Below, in pieces: positions 7,718 through 16,795 of a DNA stretch of 34,558 nt. The translations under genes and the position numbers were made by a program. How positions within the stretch are numbered: position 1 is the first letter of the stretch; each line of letters opens with the position of its first letter. Where the stretch lies: positions 1-34,558 of the forward strand of contig CANNAV010000030.1 in assembly GCA_947502585.1 (NCBI GenBank), given 5' to 3'. This stretch comes from an uncultured Pseudovibrio sp. (lineage in GTDB: Bacteria; Pseudomonadota; Alphaproteobacteria; Rhizobiales; Stappiaceae). The notes beneath the pieces were generated by a model. That model was given only the letters and a program-made list of their open reading frames with translations, had not been told where the DNA came from and made no database searches.

Positions 7718-9538
7718 ATGAAACTTCGCAATATTGCGATCATCGCCCACGTTGACCACGGCAAAACAACCCTGATCGACGTCCTGTTGAAGCAGTCCGG
7801 CGTCTTCCGTGACAATCAGCGCACCGAAGAACGCATGATGGACTCCAATGACATCGAGCGTGAACGCGGCATCACCATCCTTGCCAAGAACACCTCTTTG
7901 GTCTGGAACAACACACGCATCAACATCGTTGACACGCCAGGTCACGCTGACTTTGGCGGTGAAGTAGAGCGTATTCTGCATATGGTAGATGGCGTTGTAC
8001 TGCTCGTAGACGCAGCTGAAGGCCCAATGCCGCAAACTAAGTTCGTACTTGGTAAAGCGCTCAAGCTTGGCCTGAAGCCAATCGTCGCGATCAACAAAAT
8101 CGACAAGCCAGAGCAGCGCGCTGACGAAGTACTGGACGAAGTGTTCGATCTGTTTGCAGCTCTTGATGCAAATGAAGAGCAGCTTGACTTCCCTGTCGTA
8201 TACGGTTCTGCAAAGCAGGAGTGGATGTCTCTGGAGCCGGCAGGCCCCCAGAAATCCATGGCACCACTTTTCGACATGATCCTTGACCATGTAAAAGAGC
8301 CGGAATCCGACGATGGCGAATTTCGCCTCCTCGCAACAACAATCGAATCTGATCCGTTCCTTGGTCGCATTCTGACAGGCCGCATTGCCTCTGGCGTTGT
8401 GATCCCTAATATGCAGGTCAAAGCACTGACACATGACGGCAAGGTGATCGAAACCGGACGTATCTCCAAAGTTCTCGCGTTCCGCGGTCTTGAGCGTCAG
8501 GCAATTGCCGAAGGCGAAGCGGGCGATATCGTCTCCATTGCTGGTCTGACTAAAGCAACAGTGGCAGACACAGTCGTTGCCCCTCAGGTTACTGAGCCAA
8601 TACAGGCGCAGCCAATCGACCCGCCAACACTGTCCATGATGTTCCGCGTCAACGACGGTCCTCTGGCAGGAACCGAAGGTTCCAAAGTTCAGTCCCGCGT
8701 TATCCGCGAGCGTCTGATGAAAGAAGCTGAAGGTAACGTTGCGCTTAAAATCGAAGAAACTGCTGAAGCAGATTCCTTCATCGTTTCCGGTCGTGGTGAA
8801 TTGCTTCTCGCAATCCTGATAGAAAACATGCGCCGTGAAGGCTTCGAGCTTTGCGTAGGTCGCCCTCGCGTTGTTTATCAGGAAGACGATGCTGGTAAGC
8901 GTCTTGAGCCAATCGAAGAAGTTATCATCGACGTTGATGATGAGTTCCAGGGCGTTGTTGTTAAAAAGATCACCGAGCGTAAAGGTGAGCTTCTTGAAAT
9001 GCGTCCCTCCGGTGGCGGTCGCACCCGTTTGGTATTCCACGCTCCAACCCGTGGCCTTATCGGTTATCAGGCTGAGCTGATGTCAGACACCCGCGGTTCA
9101 GCAATCTTCAACCGTGTATTCTACGAGTATGCACCTTACAAAGGCGCAATTCAGGGCCGAAACACCGGCGTTCTGCTCTCCAATGGGCAGGGTGATGCTG
9201 TTCCTTACGCATTGTTCAACCTGGAAGACCGTGGCCCAATGATGATTGATCCGGGAACAAAAGTGTACCAGGGCATGATCATTGGTGAACACACACGCGG
9301 CAACGACCTTGAAGTGAACGTTCTGAAAGGCAAGCAGCTCACCAACATCCGTTCTTCCGGTAAGGACGATGCTGTTAAGTTGACCACCCCAATCAAGCTG
9401 AGCCTCGAAGGCGCACTGTCTTACATCGCTGAGGATGAACTGGTGGAAGTAACCCCGGTATCCATTCGTCTGCGGAAAGCTCTGCTGTGCCCGCATGATC
9501 GCAAGCGGGCTGAACGTGCATCAAACAAAGCCTCTTAG
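7718..9538 (+). CDS. typA: Ribosome-binding GTPase TypA/BipA
   Basis: TypA is a translational GTPase related to EF-G and LepA. It binds the 70S ribosome and helps large-subunit assembly and stress growth. The 606-aa product has the family's length. All G motifs are visible: AHVDHGKTT (about 10-18), the switch region with [17 protein letters not shown] and YGSAK. A domain-II-like barrel, the EF-G-like domains and the TypA-specific C-terminal segment follow, the last including [20 protein letters not shown] and [17 protein letters not shown] start it at ATG 7718, with GGAG just upstream and the exact family N-terminus [15 protein letters not shown]; the frame is open 63 nt further but those residues are not homologous. 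It is followed by a strong terminator and appears monocistronic. Confidence 0.97.
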   Translation: MKLRNIAIIAHVDHGKTTLIDVLLKQSGVFRDNQRTEERMMDSNDIERERGITILAKNTSLVWNNTRINIVDTPGHADFGGEVERILHMVDGVVLLVDAAEGPMPQTKFVLGKALKLGLKPIVAINKIDKPEQRADEVLDEVFDLFAALDANEEQLDFPVVYGSAKQEWMSLEPAGPQKSMAPLFDMILDHVKEPESDDGEFRLLATTIESDPFLGRILTGRIASGVVIPNMQVKALTHDGKVIETGRISKVLAFRGLERQAIAEGEAGDIVSIAGLTKATVADTVVAPQVTEPIQAQPIDPPTLSMMFRVNDGPLAGTEGSKVQSRVIRERLMKEAEGNVALKIEETAEADSFIVSGRGELLLAILIENMRREGFELCVGRPRVVYQEDDAGKRLEPIEEVIIDVDDEFQGVVVKKITERKGELLEMRPSGGGRTRLVFHAPTRGLIGYQAELMSDTRGSAIFNRVFYEYAPYKGAIQGRNTGVLLSNGQGDAVPYALFNLEDRGPMMIDPGTKVYQGMIIGEHTRGNDLEVNVLKGKQLTNIRSSGKDDAVKLTTPIKLSLEGALSYIAEDELVEVTPVSIRLRKALLCPHDRKRAERASNKAS

Positions 9539-9573
9539 AACGCGTTCTGTTTGATTTGATAAGTTTTATCTGA

Positions 9574-9598
9574 GGGAGGGCTTCGGCTCTCCCATTTT
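9574..9598 (+). terminator. Rho-independent terminator of typA
   Basis: GGGAGGGC, loop TTCG and GCTCTCCC form an 8-bp stem with one G-U pair, capped by a stable UUCG tetraloop and followed by ATTTT. It begins 35 bp after the typA stop. Confidence 0.85.
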
Positions 9599-9741
9599 AC
9601 CTGGTGACAGAACCTCCCCAAAGGCTTTTAGAAACGCCTCTCCTCCCCGGCTCATTGCAAACACCAGCTTTGCTACCTGCGGCAAGAGCTACGGAATTGA
9701 AACGTCCCAGGCAACGCCAGAAACAGGTAGTTCGGGTCCAG

Positions 9742-9966
9742 TTATGGCGCTATCCGTTCCTCATTCTGCAAGTCGGCCAACACAGCTTCAAACAGCATTT
9801 CTTTGTAGCCAAAATGCTTACAAACCAGCCCTTTATTATAGTCTGCCCGGACCGCAACATGCTCCATCCGGACGCCATCCACGCCAAGGTCAATAAAGTC
9901 CGGTAAAGCTGCTTTCAGGATATCCGAGCGGCTATTGCCCCGTTTGGTTGTAAGTAATGATTGGTC
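9742..9966 (-). pseudogene. TetR-family regulator, N-terminal DNA-binding remnant
   Basis: On the minus strand there is a typical TetR_N helix-turn-helix: RSDILKAALPDFIDLGVDGV, then RMEHVAVRADYNKGLVCKHF and GYKEMLFEAVLADLQNE. It ends at a TAA (9742-9744) after about 70 residues, where the ligand-binding domain should begin. There is no good in-frame start codon upstream. The DNA between it and typA keeps no recognisable continuation. It is a fragment, probably the remains of a regulator of a lost neighbour; no link to the adjacent hydroxylase-type gene can be shown. Confidence 0.72.
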
Positions 9967-10054
9967 TGCTTCATACTCATTCCGACATGAACATTCCTGG
10001 TTTCACCATCAATTACAGAAACTTAGTTTCACGCAGATGGCTCCGCACCTTCCT

Positions 10055-10972
10055 TTAATCAGGCCCGCTAAGTTCGGCCGCCTTCACCGCCTGCTTCCGC
10101 TTCCAGTTTGCTTTTGCCTTCCTGGTCGTCATACGTGAACCGTCAGGCGTCCATCCCGGCGTACGGAACATATAGCCATAGACATCTCTCAGGGATCTTG
10201 CTGTCTTAAGATCCCTGACCATCGCCATCCATTCATGAAATGCCACTATCAGCAGATTGCTGGTCTCAAGGTTTTTGCCAATGCCGTATCGCGGCGGGTC
10301 CTCTGTAACTTCCGGGCTGAACGTCCCGAACATCCGATCCCAGATAATCAGCGTTCCCGCATAGTTTGAATCCAGGTATCTCGGGTTCGTTGCGTGATGG
10401 ACACGATGATGGCTCGGCGTATTAAAGACCCTCTCCAACGGCCCCATACGATCAACCAGCTCAGTATGAATCCAGAACTGGTAAAGCAAATTCCAGGCTG
10501 CAACGAAGAATATCATCTCCGGTTGAAAGCCAAGTAACGCTATGGGCAAACCAAAAATAAACGCCAGTGTGATTGTCCCGGTCCACGTCTGGCGCAGTGC
10601 TGTTGAAAGATTATATCGCTGGGAAGAATGGTGATTTACATGGCTCGCCCAAAACCACCGATATTCGTGGCCAAAGCGGTGCTTCCAGTAATAGGCGAAG
10701 TCGTAGAGCAAAAAACAAATCAGGATAGTCCACCAGTTGGTAGGGATTGTCTCAATAAGACGATAGCCATAAACCCAGCTGTGCGCCGCATAAGACATTG
10801 ATGTGCCAAATGCGACCCCGGCAACGAGACTGCCGATCCCCATTGCCAGACTGAAGAACGTGTCTTTAACATCATAACCATCAATACCCCGCAGCTTTAA
10901 AGTCACCCCTTCTGCAATCATGAGAATGATAAAAATCGGCACCGCATACGATATAGGGTCAAAAAATTCCAT
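10055..10972 (-). CDS. Sterol desaturase / fatty acid hydroxylase superfamily membrane protein
   Basis: These are di-iron membrane enzymes that hydroxylate or desaturate lipids; the exact substrate cannot be read from sequence. With the start at ATG 10972 (GGGAGGG eight bases upstream) the product is 305 aa. Hydrophobic segments lie at about 8-25, 40-60, 80-95 and 132-168. The three histidine clusters of the superfamily are all present: HRFGH (98-102), HVNHH (111-115) and HHRVHH (188-193). Further family markers are DFAYYWKHR and LIIWDRMFGTF. The C-terminus is long and basic (RKAKANWKRKQAVKAAE). The longer frame to 11014 adds 14 unlikely residues. It stands alone, with pseudogenes and insertion-sequence debris around it. 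Confidence 0.9.
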   Translation of the reverse strand: MEFFDPISYAVPIFIILMIAEGVTLKLRGIDGYDVKDTFFSLAMGIGSLVAGVAFGTSMSYAAHSWVYGYRLIETIPTNWWTILICFLLYDFAYYWKHRFGHEYRWFWASHVNHHSSQRYNLSTALRQTWTGTITLAFIFGLPIALLGFQPEMIFFVAAWNLLYQFWIHTELVDRMGPLERVFNTPSHHRVHHATNPRYLDSNYAGTLIIWDRMFGTFSPEVTEDPPRYGIGKNLETSNLLIVAFHEWMAMVRDLKTARSLRDVYGYMFRTPGWTPDGSRMTTRKAKANWKRKQAVKAAELSGPD

Positions 10973-11133
10973 TGAAATGGCCCTCCCAAACCAAACTCCA
11001 CACCCAAAGTGCATCCAGCACCCATGAGCAAGTTACCCATATGGTAACACACCGTGAGCTCTATAGTTAAGTGCAACGCCTCCTGGCCACGTAATATTGG
11101 CCATGGTGTTCAATCCAAGTATGGGACGTAGCA

Positions 11134-11847
11134 ATGGCACACTACAAATATTTGAGTTGTGATGATAGAGACCAGACCGGGTCAATGAGGGCAGCGGGGG
11201 CTTCGCTCAGCGCTATAACGCAATCCCCGAAGCGGATGAAAAACTACAGGTCTTTGCCCTGAGACCATCTACAGGTTCATATACAGGATCAGTCAGAAAA
11301 CGCGTCCGTTATGGCTATATCTGCACCCCGGCGCCAGCACCGAAGCCCCTTCAATTCCCGGTCCTCGCGCTACAAAATCAAAGACCGGAAGTCTATACAT
11401 GACAGGTCCCAGGATATTGAAACAAGAGAAGAACCGGGTCATTGGGAAGGCGATCTGATCATCTGTAACCGGACACGGCCGGTTCTTGTACTGCATGAGC
11501 GAAAATCGCGGGTCACCCTGGTGACACGGTTGCAAACCAAATCGGCTGAAAAGACAGCCGGGGCCATGCTTAGTATCCTGTCCCGCCTGGACAAGGGATG
11601 TCGCAGGTCCATCACCTTTGATAACGGCACAGAGTTTGCCCTCCTTACGCTCCTCAAAACAAGTCGGGTATGAGCACCTGGTTCTGTGATGCCTACGCCT
11701 CCCGCAAAAGGCGGGTTGAAAATGCTAATGGACGATTGCGGCTCTGGTTGCCGCGAAACTGTGATCCTGATGAAATGTCAAAGGGGTAGATACAGGATAT
11801 TGTTATGAGCTATAATCTGACACCGGGAAAGTGTCCCGCTTCAGGGG
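11134..11847 (+). pseudogene. IS30-family transposase relic
   Basis: Pieces of an IS30 transposase can be followed through several frames. A damaged N-terminus from ATG 11134 reads MAHYKYLSCDDRDQTGSMRA. The middle reads ETIYRFIYRISQKTRPLWLY. The DDE catalytic part at about 11311-11670 contains GHWEGDLIICNRTRPVLVL and ITFDNGTEF. Near the C-terminus WFCDAYASRKRRVENANGRL and [17 protein letters not shown] remain. The helix-turn-helix region and other stretches are shortened by deletions, and several frameshifts are needed, so it cannot make an active transposase. The last part runs straight into an IstB fragment at about 11847. Confidence 0.85.
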
Positions 11848-12050
11848 CCAGGCTGTTCCATCTGATCGGAAAACTTTACGAGACCACTTCCATCATATGT
11901 AAAACCAGTCTTGCCTTTAACGAAGGGGTGAGCGTCTTTGGCGATGCCAAAATGACAACAGCATTGCCGGACCGCATTACCCATCATTGCACTCTCCCTG
12001 AAACCCGCAATGATTCATACCGCTTTGCCCGGTCAAAAGCGTCCTCATAA
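11805..12050 (+). pseudogene. IstB C-terminus (IS21 family) joined in frame to the IS30 tail
   Basis: The frame from ATG 11805 starts with the IS30 C-terminal motif [14 protein letters not shown]. After about 14 residues it turns into the C-terminal part of IstB, the IS21 helper ATPase: [19 protein letters not shown], then [19 protein letters not shown] and ETRNDSYRF. The ATP-binding half of IstB is absent. The junction lies near 11847. The 81-codon open frame is a by-product of one element landing in another and losing DNA; I do not think it has a function. Confidence 0.78.
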
Positions 12051-12064
12051 TACCATAGAAAACG

Positions 12065-12104
12065 AAAGGGCCTGGTCTGCAAGCGCCCGCAAACCGGGCC
12101 TTTT
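12065..12104 (+). terminator. Terminator after the istB remnant
   Basis: A 12-bp stem with two G-U pairs (12065-12076 with 12093-12104) has a 16-nt loop and a TTTT that is partly within the stem. It lies just after the istB stop, inside the IS21 tail. Confidence 0.6.
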
Positions 12105-12114
12105 ACACCAGCAG

Positions 12115-12159
12115 GGTGGGTCAGTTCCGAATGCAAAAGGTGGGTCAATTTTCAATGCT
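12115..12159 (+). repeat. Tandem IS21 terminal repeats
   Basis: There are two copies of about 21 bp, GGTGGGTCAGTTCCGAATGC and GGTGGGTCAATTTTCAATGC, starting 24 bp apart. They match the style of IS21-family end repeats bound by IstA. Confidence 0.6.
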
Positions 12160-12329
12160 GATTGACAGAGCAGATTGAAGAAAAGACAGAACAGGCCGCA
12201 GCCAGGACAAAAATGGCAAAGCAATTTGCGGCACAGACTGCTGTACCACGCCGTTTGCTGATAATTCCTGCCACAAGAGCTATCATTCCGGTTTTCTGAG
12301 TGTTTATTAAAACATCCGGGAATTGTTGA

Positions 12330-14972
12330 TCAGAACCGCTTCATCAGCCGTTCCAGATATTCCAGCTCAAGCTGTGGGCGGTCTGGATCGGAAAGCCGGC
12401 GCCGCAACTCTTCCAAAATACGCCGCGCTCGCTGAACCTCAATCTCATCAGGCACTTTTACCTGACTGCCAAACTCCGGCCCCTCAATACGGCGCATCCG
12501 GCCAAGCGGGTCTTCGTTAAGCGGAGAATTGTTTACCTGGCCTTGCCCGCCAGTTTGTCCGGCAAGCTGCTCTGCGAGCTGCAGAGCACCTTTGCGAAGG
12601 GATTCCAGAGCCTGACTTTGCTCGGAGACAGCCTCATCCGCCTGTTGAGCTCCAAGCGCCTCACCAGCATCCTCCATAGAGCTGGCGGCGCTATCCAGAT
12701 CTTTACTCGGGCTGGCACCATTGTTTGCCATGCTATCAAGCAGTTTCTGCAGTTCATCAGAAAGATTTCGCTGCTGCTTCTGCAACTGACGGAAGGCCTG
12801 TTGCGCCTCCTCATCACCCGTCTCACCGCCTTGACCAAGTTTGTTTTGCTGGTCATTGTGCTGATTTGGATTGCGCTGCTGGCTGTTCTGATCGTATTTA
12901 TGTGTCTCATCCAACAGATTGCGCTGCTTCTGAATCATCTCGCCCAGGTCTTCCAAAGCCTGCAACATCTCTTGCTGCTGCTTGCTCGGCGCCTGTTGCT
13001 GCTGCGCGTTCTGCATGTTCTCCAGCATCTGCTGCATTTGCGCCAGAAGCTCCCGTGCAGCTTCCAGAGAACCGATTTTCGCCAACTCCTCCATACGGCG
13101 AAGCATGTCATCCAGATCGCGAGGAGTGATCTGCTGCGAATTCTCATCCATCGGCATCTGCCCAGGCAGCTGTGGGTTCTCACGCATATGTTGCGCCATG
13201 GATTTCAGGTAATCATCCAGTGCCTTACGAAGATCACTCATCAGCTCAGCGATTTCCTGCTCTGATGCCCCCTGCTCCAGAGCCCGCCGCAAAGCTTCCT
13301 GCGCTTCACGCAAGGCCCGCTCAGCGGCAGATAAGCCACCATCCTCAATCGTCAGCGCCACATTCCACAGCACATCCAACATGGCCGTCAGCTGCTCATC
13401 CGTATCAGCTGCCACCAGCTCGCCGTAAGCAAAGCGCAGAGGCAGATAGGACCCCGCATCGTTGATGTAGCGTTCCGGCGCGATCATAAGCATATCCAGC
13501 GCATCAACCACCTGCGGATGGCTCTCAGCGTTCACCGCCAGTTTGCGCCGCTGCTCAACAACCGCACGCGCCAAAGGTTTATTGAACTGACGTTCCGGGA
13601 GCTCGATATAGACAGGTTGAGAGCGCCCTTCCTGCTCTGCTTCATCACGAGCAACAAGCACAAGGGCAACCTCAGACCCAGCCCACGGATGGGCCGTCAG
13701 ATCCTGAAAGGTTTGCCCGACAGCCATTCTGGAATCTTTGGGCGGCAAGCTCAGGTTAAACCGTGGCGGCTCCACCAGTGACCGGCCCTTTTTTTCCTCA
13801 CCCTCACGCTGAACTTTCTCCATAATGGCTTCGGCAGAAATCACGCGGTAATCATCCTGCACCAGATAAGTAAGCTTGAGACTGCCCGAAAGCTGCTCTT
13901 CCGGATCATCAAACAAACGAATGCGCGGCGGCAGGTCTGGTCTTATCGCAATCTTCCAGGAATATTTGGGAGAGTCATTTTGAAGGACCTGCAAACGCCC
14001 GCTTGAGTTCAACGGAAAGCGCCATTCGGTGGTCTTCAGCTTATCAGAACTTTCCCCTGCTCTCGGCTGCACACGTTCCGGTTCCAAAGTTTCCTGCCCA
14101 CGGCGTGAAAAATATACAACAGAGAACTCACCCGCCCCCTGAGCCCGTACCAACACCTCACTGCCACTGGCAATGAAAAGTGCATCACGCGCATCACGCA
14201 GCTTATTGGCATCTCCGCTCAGGAAAACAGGTGCCTCTCCCGTGTAAGCAGGTGGCGTCACCCACGCATCAATACGCGCCGGGAACACACTGCCAGCACT
14301 TTGCACCAGAAAGGGAGTTAAAAGGCTGGACCACCGGTTCGAATCCGAAACGGAGTAGCCCACCACAAGCATCATAGCTGCAACAACCCGCAGAGCATAA
14401 GGGTCCCTGGTAAAGCCACGCGGATTAACACCGCCAACCCGCAGGTTCTGAAGCAGCTCACGCAACCGTTGCTGGTGTGCAGACCAAAGCGCCAGCGCTT
14501 CTTCGTCATCCATCCCCGTCGCCTGCTCATCCCTGTAGGAAAGCAAAGGTCGGTGCGGCAGATCACTGGCAACCTCAACCTTGCGCAAACCTTCCGCCTC
14601 ATCAGGAAACCTCAGATGTAAAAGCGGGTAACAGCACCAGATGAAAACTGTAAGAAACAGAATGGAAGCAAATGCAGAGCCATAGAACCCAAGCAGCTGC
14701 CACAACCCAAGAAAACTGACGGCAACATACAGGCAGGCCACAATAAGCGGTACCTGAATGGCAGGCCAGAACCGCTCCCAAAACAAATAGAGCTGCGCTT
14801 TAAAAGCCAGCCTTTTCAATCGGTAGGATAATCTTTGAGAAAACAGGGATTGCCACAGACCCGATAGCCCGGTTTTTTCACCATAAGGCTTCTTATGCGC
14901 TCGCAATTCACTTGCAGGGGCTATGGCATTCTTCAGGTTTTTATTGCCGCCATTTTTATTTTGATGCGTCAC
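12330..14972 (-). CDS. TIGR02302 / DUF4175 family large membrane protein
   Basis: This 880-aa protein belongs to an alphaproteobacterial family of unknown function that I recognise by layout. Two membrane helices lie at about 74-94 and 96-120 (LIVACLYVAVSFLGLW, ASILFLTVFIWCCYPLLHL). The cytoplasmic-looking segment LRKVEVASDLPHRPLLSYRD follows, then a third helix at about 193-210 (ALRVVAAMMLVVGYSV). A long extracytoplasmic part carries the SVFPARIDAWVTPPAYTGEAP motif. The C-terminal third is very Gln/Glu-rich and helical, with runs such as QMQQMLENMQNAQQQQ, and is likely coiled coil. The start is a GTG at 14972 with GCGAGG upstream. It follows lysA on the same strand after 96 bp, a common arrangement in this group. 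Its role may be in the cell envelope, but that is a guess from topology. Confidence 0.88.
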   Translation of the reverse strand: MTHQNKNGGNKNLKNAIAPASELRAHKKPYGEKTGLSGLWQSLFSQRLSYRLKRLAFKAQLYLFWERFWPAIQVPLIVACLYVAVSFLGLWQLLGFYGSAFASILFLTVFIWCCYPLLHLRFPDEAEGLRKVEVASDLPHRPLLSYRDEQATGMDDEEALALWSAHQQRLRELLQNLRVGGVNPRGFTRDPYALRVVAAMMLVVGYSVSDSNRWSSLLTPFLVQSAGSVFPARIDAWVTPPAYTGEAPVFLSGDANKLRDARDALFIASGSEVLVRAQGAGEFSVVYFSRRGQETLEPERVQPRAGESSDKLKTTEWRFPLNSSGRLQVLQNDSPKYSWKIAIRPDLPPRIRLFDDPEEQLSGSLKLTYLVQDDYRVISAEAIMEKVQREGEEKKGRSLVEPPRFNLSLPPKDSRMAVGQTFQDLTAHPWAGSEVALVLVARDEAEQEGRSQPVYIELPERQFNKPLARAVVEQRRKLAVNAESHPQVVDALDMLMIAPERYINDAGSYLPLRFAYGELVAADTDEQLTAMLDVLWNVALTIEDGGLSAAERALREAQEALRRALEQGASEQEIAELMSDLRKALDDYLKSMAQHMRENPQLPGQMPMDENSQQITPRDLDDMLRRMEELAKIGSLEAARELLAQMQQMLENMQNAQQQQAPSKQQQEMLQALEDLGEMIQKQRNLLDETHKYDQNSQQRNPNQHNDQQNKLGQGGETGDEEAQQAFRQLQKQQRNLSDELQKLLDSMANNGASPSKDLDSAASSMEDAGEALGAQQADEAVSEQSQALESLRKGALQLAEQLAGQTGGQGQVNNSPLNEDPLGRMRRIEGPEFGSQVKVPDEIEVQRARRILEELRRRLSDPDRPQLELEYLERLMKRF

Positions 14973-15068
14973 AAAGGCCTCGCTAATCGCCGCCCGCTTT
15001 TTCTTTTGAGCATACGGCTATTAACGTACATCAGCAATCTGGCAAACCTAAGGGGCTTTCAAACAGAG

Positions 15069-16340
15069 TTAAGTCTTTTCAACCCAGTTCGGCACAATGT
15101 CCTGATTTAGTAACTCATCGTAGCTCGGACGTTGACGGATAATTGCAAATTTCTGGCCATCAACCAAAACTTCAGGCACCAGAAGACGCGTGTTGTAGGT
15201 ACCGGATTGAGTCGCCCCATAAGCACCAGCAGAATAAACAGCCAGCAGATCGCCTTCCTCAAATTTCGGCATTTCGCGGTCCCGCGCCAGATAATCACCC
15301 GTCTCGCAAACAGGACCAACAATGTCCGCTATCACCTGCTCACCGTTCTGGCGCTCTTCACTCACCGCACCAATGTCATGGTGTGCTTCATAAAGAGTCG
15401 GCCGGATCAGATCGTTCATCGCAGCATCCACGATCACGAAGTTCTTGGCCTCACCCTCTTTGCGGTAAATTGTTTCGGTAACGAGAATACCTGCATTTCC
15501 GGCAATCAGACGACCCGGCTCAGTGATCAGCTTCACACCAAGACGCTCTATATGCTTTCGAACAATCTTTGCGTATTCTGTTGGCAGCGGCGCTTCGATA
15601 CCGCCACCGTAAGGAATACCAAGACCGCCGCCCACATCAAGGTGCTCAATCTCAATGCCATCATCTTTTAGCAAACCAATAAGTTCACCCAGACGTTCCA
15701 GAGCGCGATCGAACGGTTCAAGCTGTGTAATCTGTGATCCGATATGCGCATCCATACCGGTAATCTTCAATCCCGGTATCTGTGCGGCTTCATTGTAAAC
15801 GATACGCGCACGTTCCAGAGAAACACCAAATTTACTACCAGCCATACCAGTAGAGATTTTGGCGTGTGTTTTCGGATCAATATCCGGGTTGATGCGCAGA
15901 GAAACCGGCGCAACTTTGCCCATCCCGGAAGCAACGGCAGAAAGCCGCTTCAGCTCAGGCTCAGATTCCACGTTAAAGCACAGGATGCCGGTATTCAGCG
16001 CAAAGCGCATTTCCTTGCGGGTCTTGCCAACGCCGGAAAACACGATCTTATCGGCAGGAATGCCCGCTTTCAGCGCACGGCGCAGTTCCCCTTCAGAAAC
16101 AACGTCCGCGCCAGCACCCAGTTTAGCCAGCACTGTCAGAATAGCGATGTTGGAATTCGCCTTCATAGCATAACAGGTCAGGTGGTCTGTTCCATCAAAC
16201 GCGCCGTCAAAAACCTTGAAGTGACGCTCAAATGTTGCGCGGGAATAGCAGTAAAATGGCGTTCCAACTTCCGCTGCAATTTCAGTCAGCGCAACATCTT
16301 CGGCGTGAAGCACACCATCCTTAAATTCAAAGTAATGCAA
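15069..16340 (-). CDS. lysA: Diaminopimelate decarboxylase
   Basis: LysA is the PLP enzyme that decarboxylates meso-diaminopimelate to L-lysine, the last step of lysine synthesis, in the cytosol. The 423-aa product is full length. The PLP lysine lies in CYAMKANSN (Lys60). The glycine-rich phosphate-binding loop is HLDVGGGLGIPY, followed by ITEPGRLIAGNAGIL. The C-terminal active-site motif GPVCETGDYLARDREMP supplies the conserved cysteine and glutamate. It lies between the lptM-like lipoprotein upstream (47 bp gap) and the DUF4175 gene downstream, as part of an apparent operon starting at argH. Confidence 0.97.
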   Translation of the reverse strand: MHYFEFKDGVLHAEDVALTEIAAEVGTPFYCYSRATFERHFKVFDGAFDGTDHLTCYAMKANSNIAILTVLAKLGAGADVVSEGELRRALKAGIPADKIVFSGVGKTRKEMRFALNTGILCFNVESEPELKRLSAVASGMGKVAPVSLRINPDIDPKTHAKISTGMAGSKFGVSLERARIVYNEAAQIPGLKITGMDAHIGSQITQLEPFDRALERLGELIGLLKDDGIEIEHLDVGGGLGIPYGGGIEAPLPTEYAKIVRKHIERLGVKLITEPGRLIAGNAGILVTETIYRKEGEAKNFVIVDAAMNDLIRPTLYEAHHDIGAVSEERQNGEQVIADIVGPVCETGDYLARDREMPKFEEGDLLAVYSAGAYGATQSGTYNTRLLVPEVLVDGQKFAIIRQRPSYDELLNQDIVPNWVEKT

Positions 16341-16387
16341 TGTAAGCCCTCTGCGCCATCCCTCTCTCTCAGGTCTGGCAAACTGGT

Positions 16388-16657
16388 CTAGAAATTAAAG
16401 TCGGGATCATCCTCATCCGCACCGATTAATGGATCCAGGAACAGACTTTCATCTTTTTCATCTGGAATTTCCGGTGCAGGTGCATCCTTCAGGGATGGCG
16501 GTGTACCGTCTGCAGTCGCCCGGGCATGGCTTGGCGTTTCCAAAGGTCCTTTACGCCCGCAAGCGGAAACACTCAGACCGAGTGAAACAATTATGAGGCC
16601 AATCAAAAGCCTGGAACTATGGCTTTTTGTAATGTCTTTCATGCCTTGCGAGCTCAT
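16388..16657 (-). CDS. lptM: LptM-like small lipoprotein
   Basis: This 89-aa protein has a signal peptide with hydrophobic core LLIGLIIVSLGLSV and a lipobox LSVSAC, so it should be lipidated at Cys33. The residues after the cysteine, CGRKGPLETP, are the hallmark of the LptM/YifL family, which in E. coli stabilises the LptD-LptE LPS-insertion machinery in the outer membrane. The acidic C-terminus (DEDDPDFNF) is less conserved. I keep the ATG at 16657 because GGAG lies nine bases upstream; Met6 has AAGG too close to serve. It sits between argH and lysA on the same strand, the usual position in Rhizobiales. Family assignment is good; function is by analogy. Confidence 0.88.
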   Translation of the reverse strand: MSSQGMKDITKSHSSRLLIGLIIVSLGLSVSACGRKGPLETPSHARATADGTPPSLKDAPAPEIPDEKDESLFLDPLIGADEDDPDFNF

Positions 16658-16795
16658 GTTTTTCTGCTCCAGTCTGGATGATCTTTCAAAATCAGAATTT
16701 CAACCTAAGGACTGACTCGGGCGAAGCCGAGCCTACTCTCAGTTTTATTTCTGCACCGTAACAACGGTGACTGCAAGATCATCCGTAGAACAGAC

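Larger units (their letters stand above)
11848..12167 (+). mobile_element. Right end of an IS21-family element
   Basis: This is the remainder of an IS21-like element: the istB 3' end, a terminator, two near-identical terminal repeats (12115-12135 and 12139-12159) and a closing TGACA at 12163-12167. IS21 elements carry such repeated subterminal motifs near their ends. The left end and istA are missing, and IS30 sequence takes their place. Confidence 0.65.

Noticed and set aside
7562..9040. A 492-codon open frame on the minus strand across typA
   Set aside because: It is the mirror of a strongly conserved gene; the translation is Phe- and Cys-rich and matches no family.
11090..11118. TGGCCA palindromes in front of the IS30 relic as a possible insertion-sequence end
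   Set aside because: The repeat is only 6 bp and I found no matching copy at the far side of the element.
12543..13265. A 240-codon plus-strand frame inside the DUF4175 gene
   Set aside because: It arises from the Gln-rich coding repeats read backwards, giving leucine-rich nonsense protein with no ribosome site.
16715..16732. GC-rich hairpin between lptM and argH as a terminator
   Set aside because: The stem is 5 bp with no U-run on the minus strand, and the genes appear to be co-transcribed.
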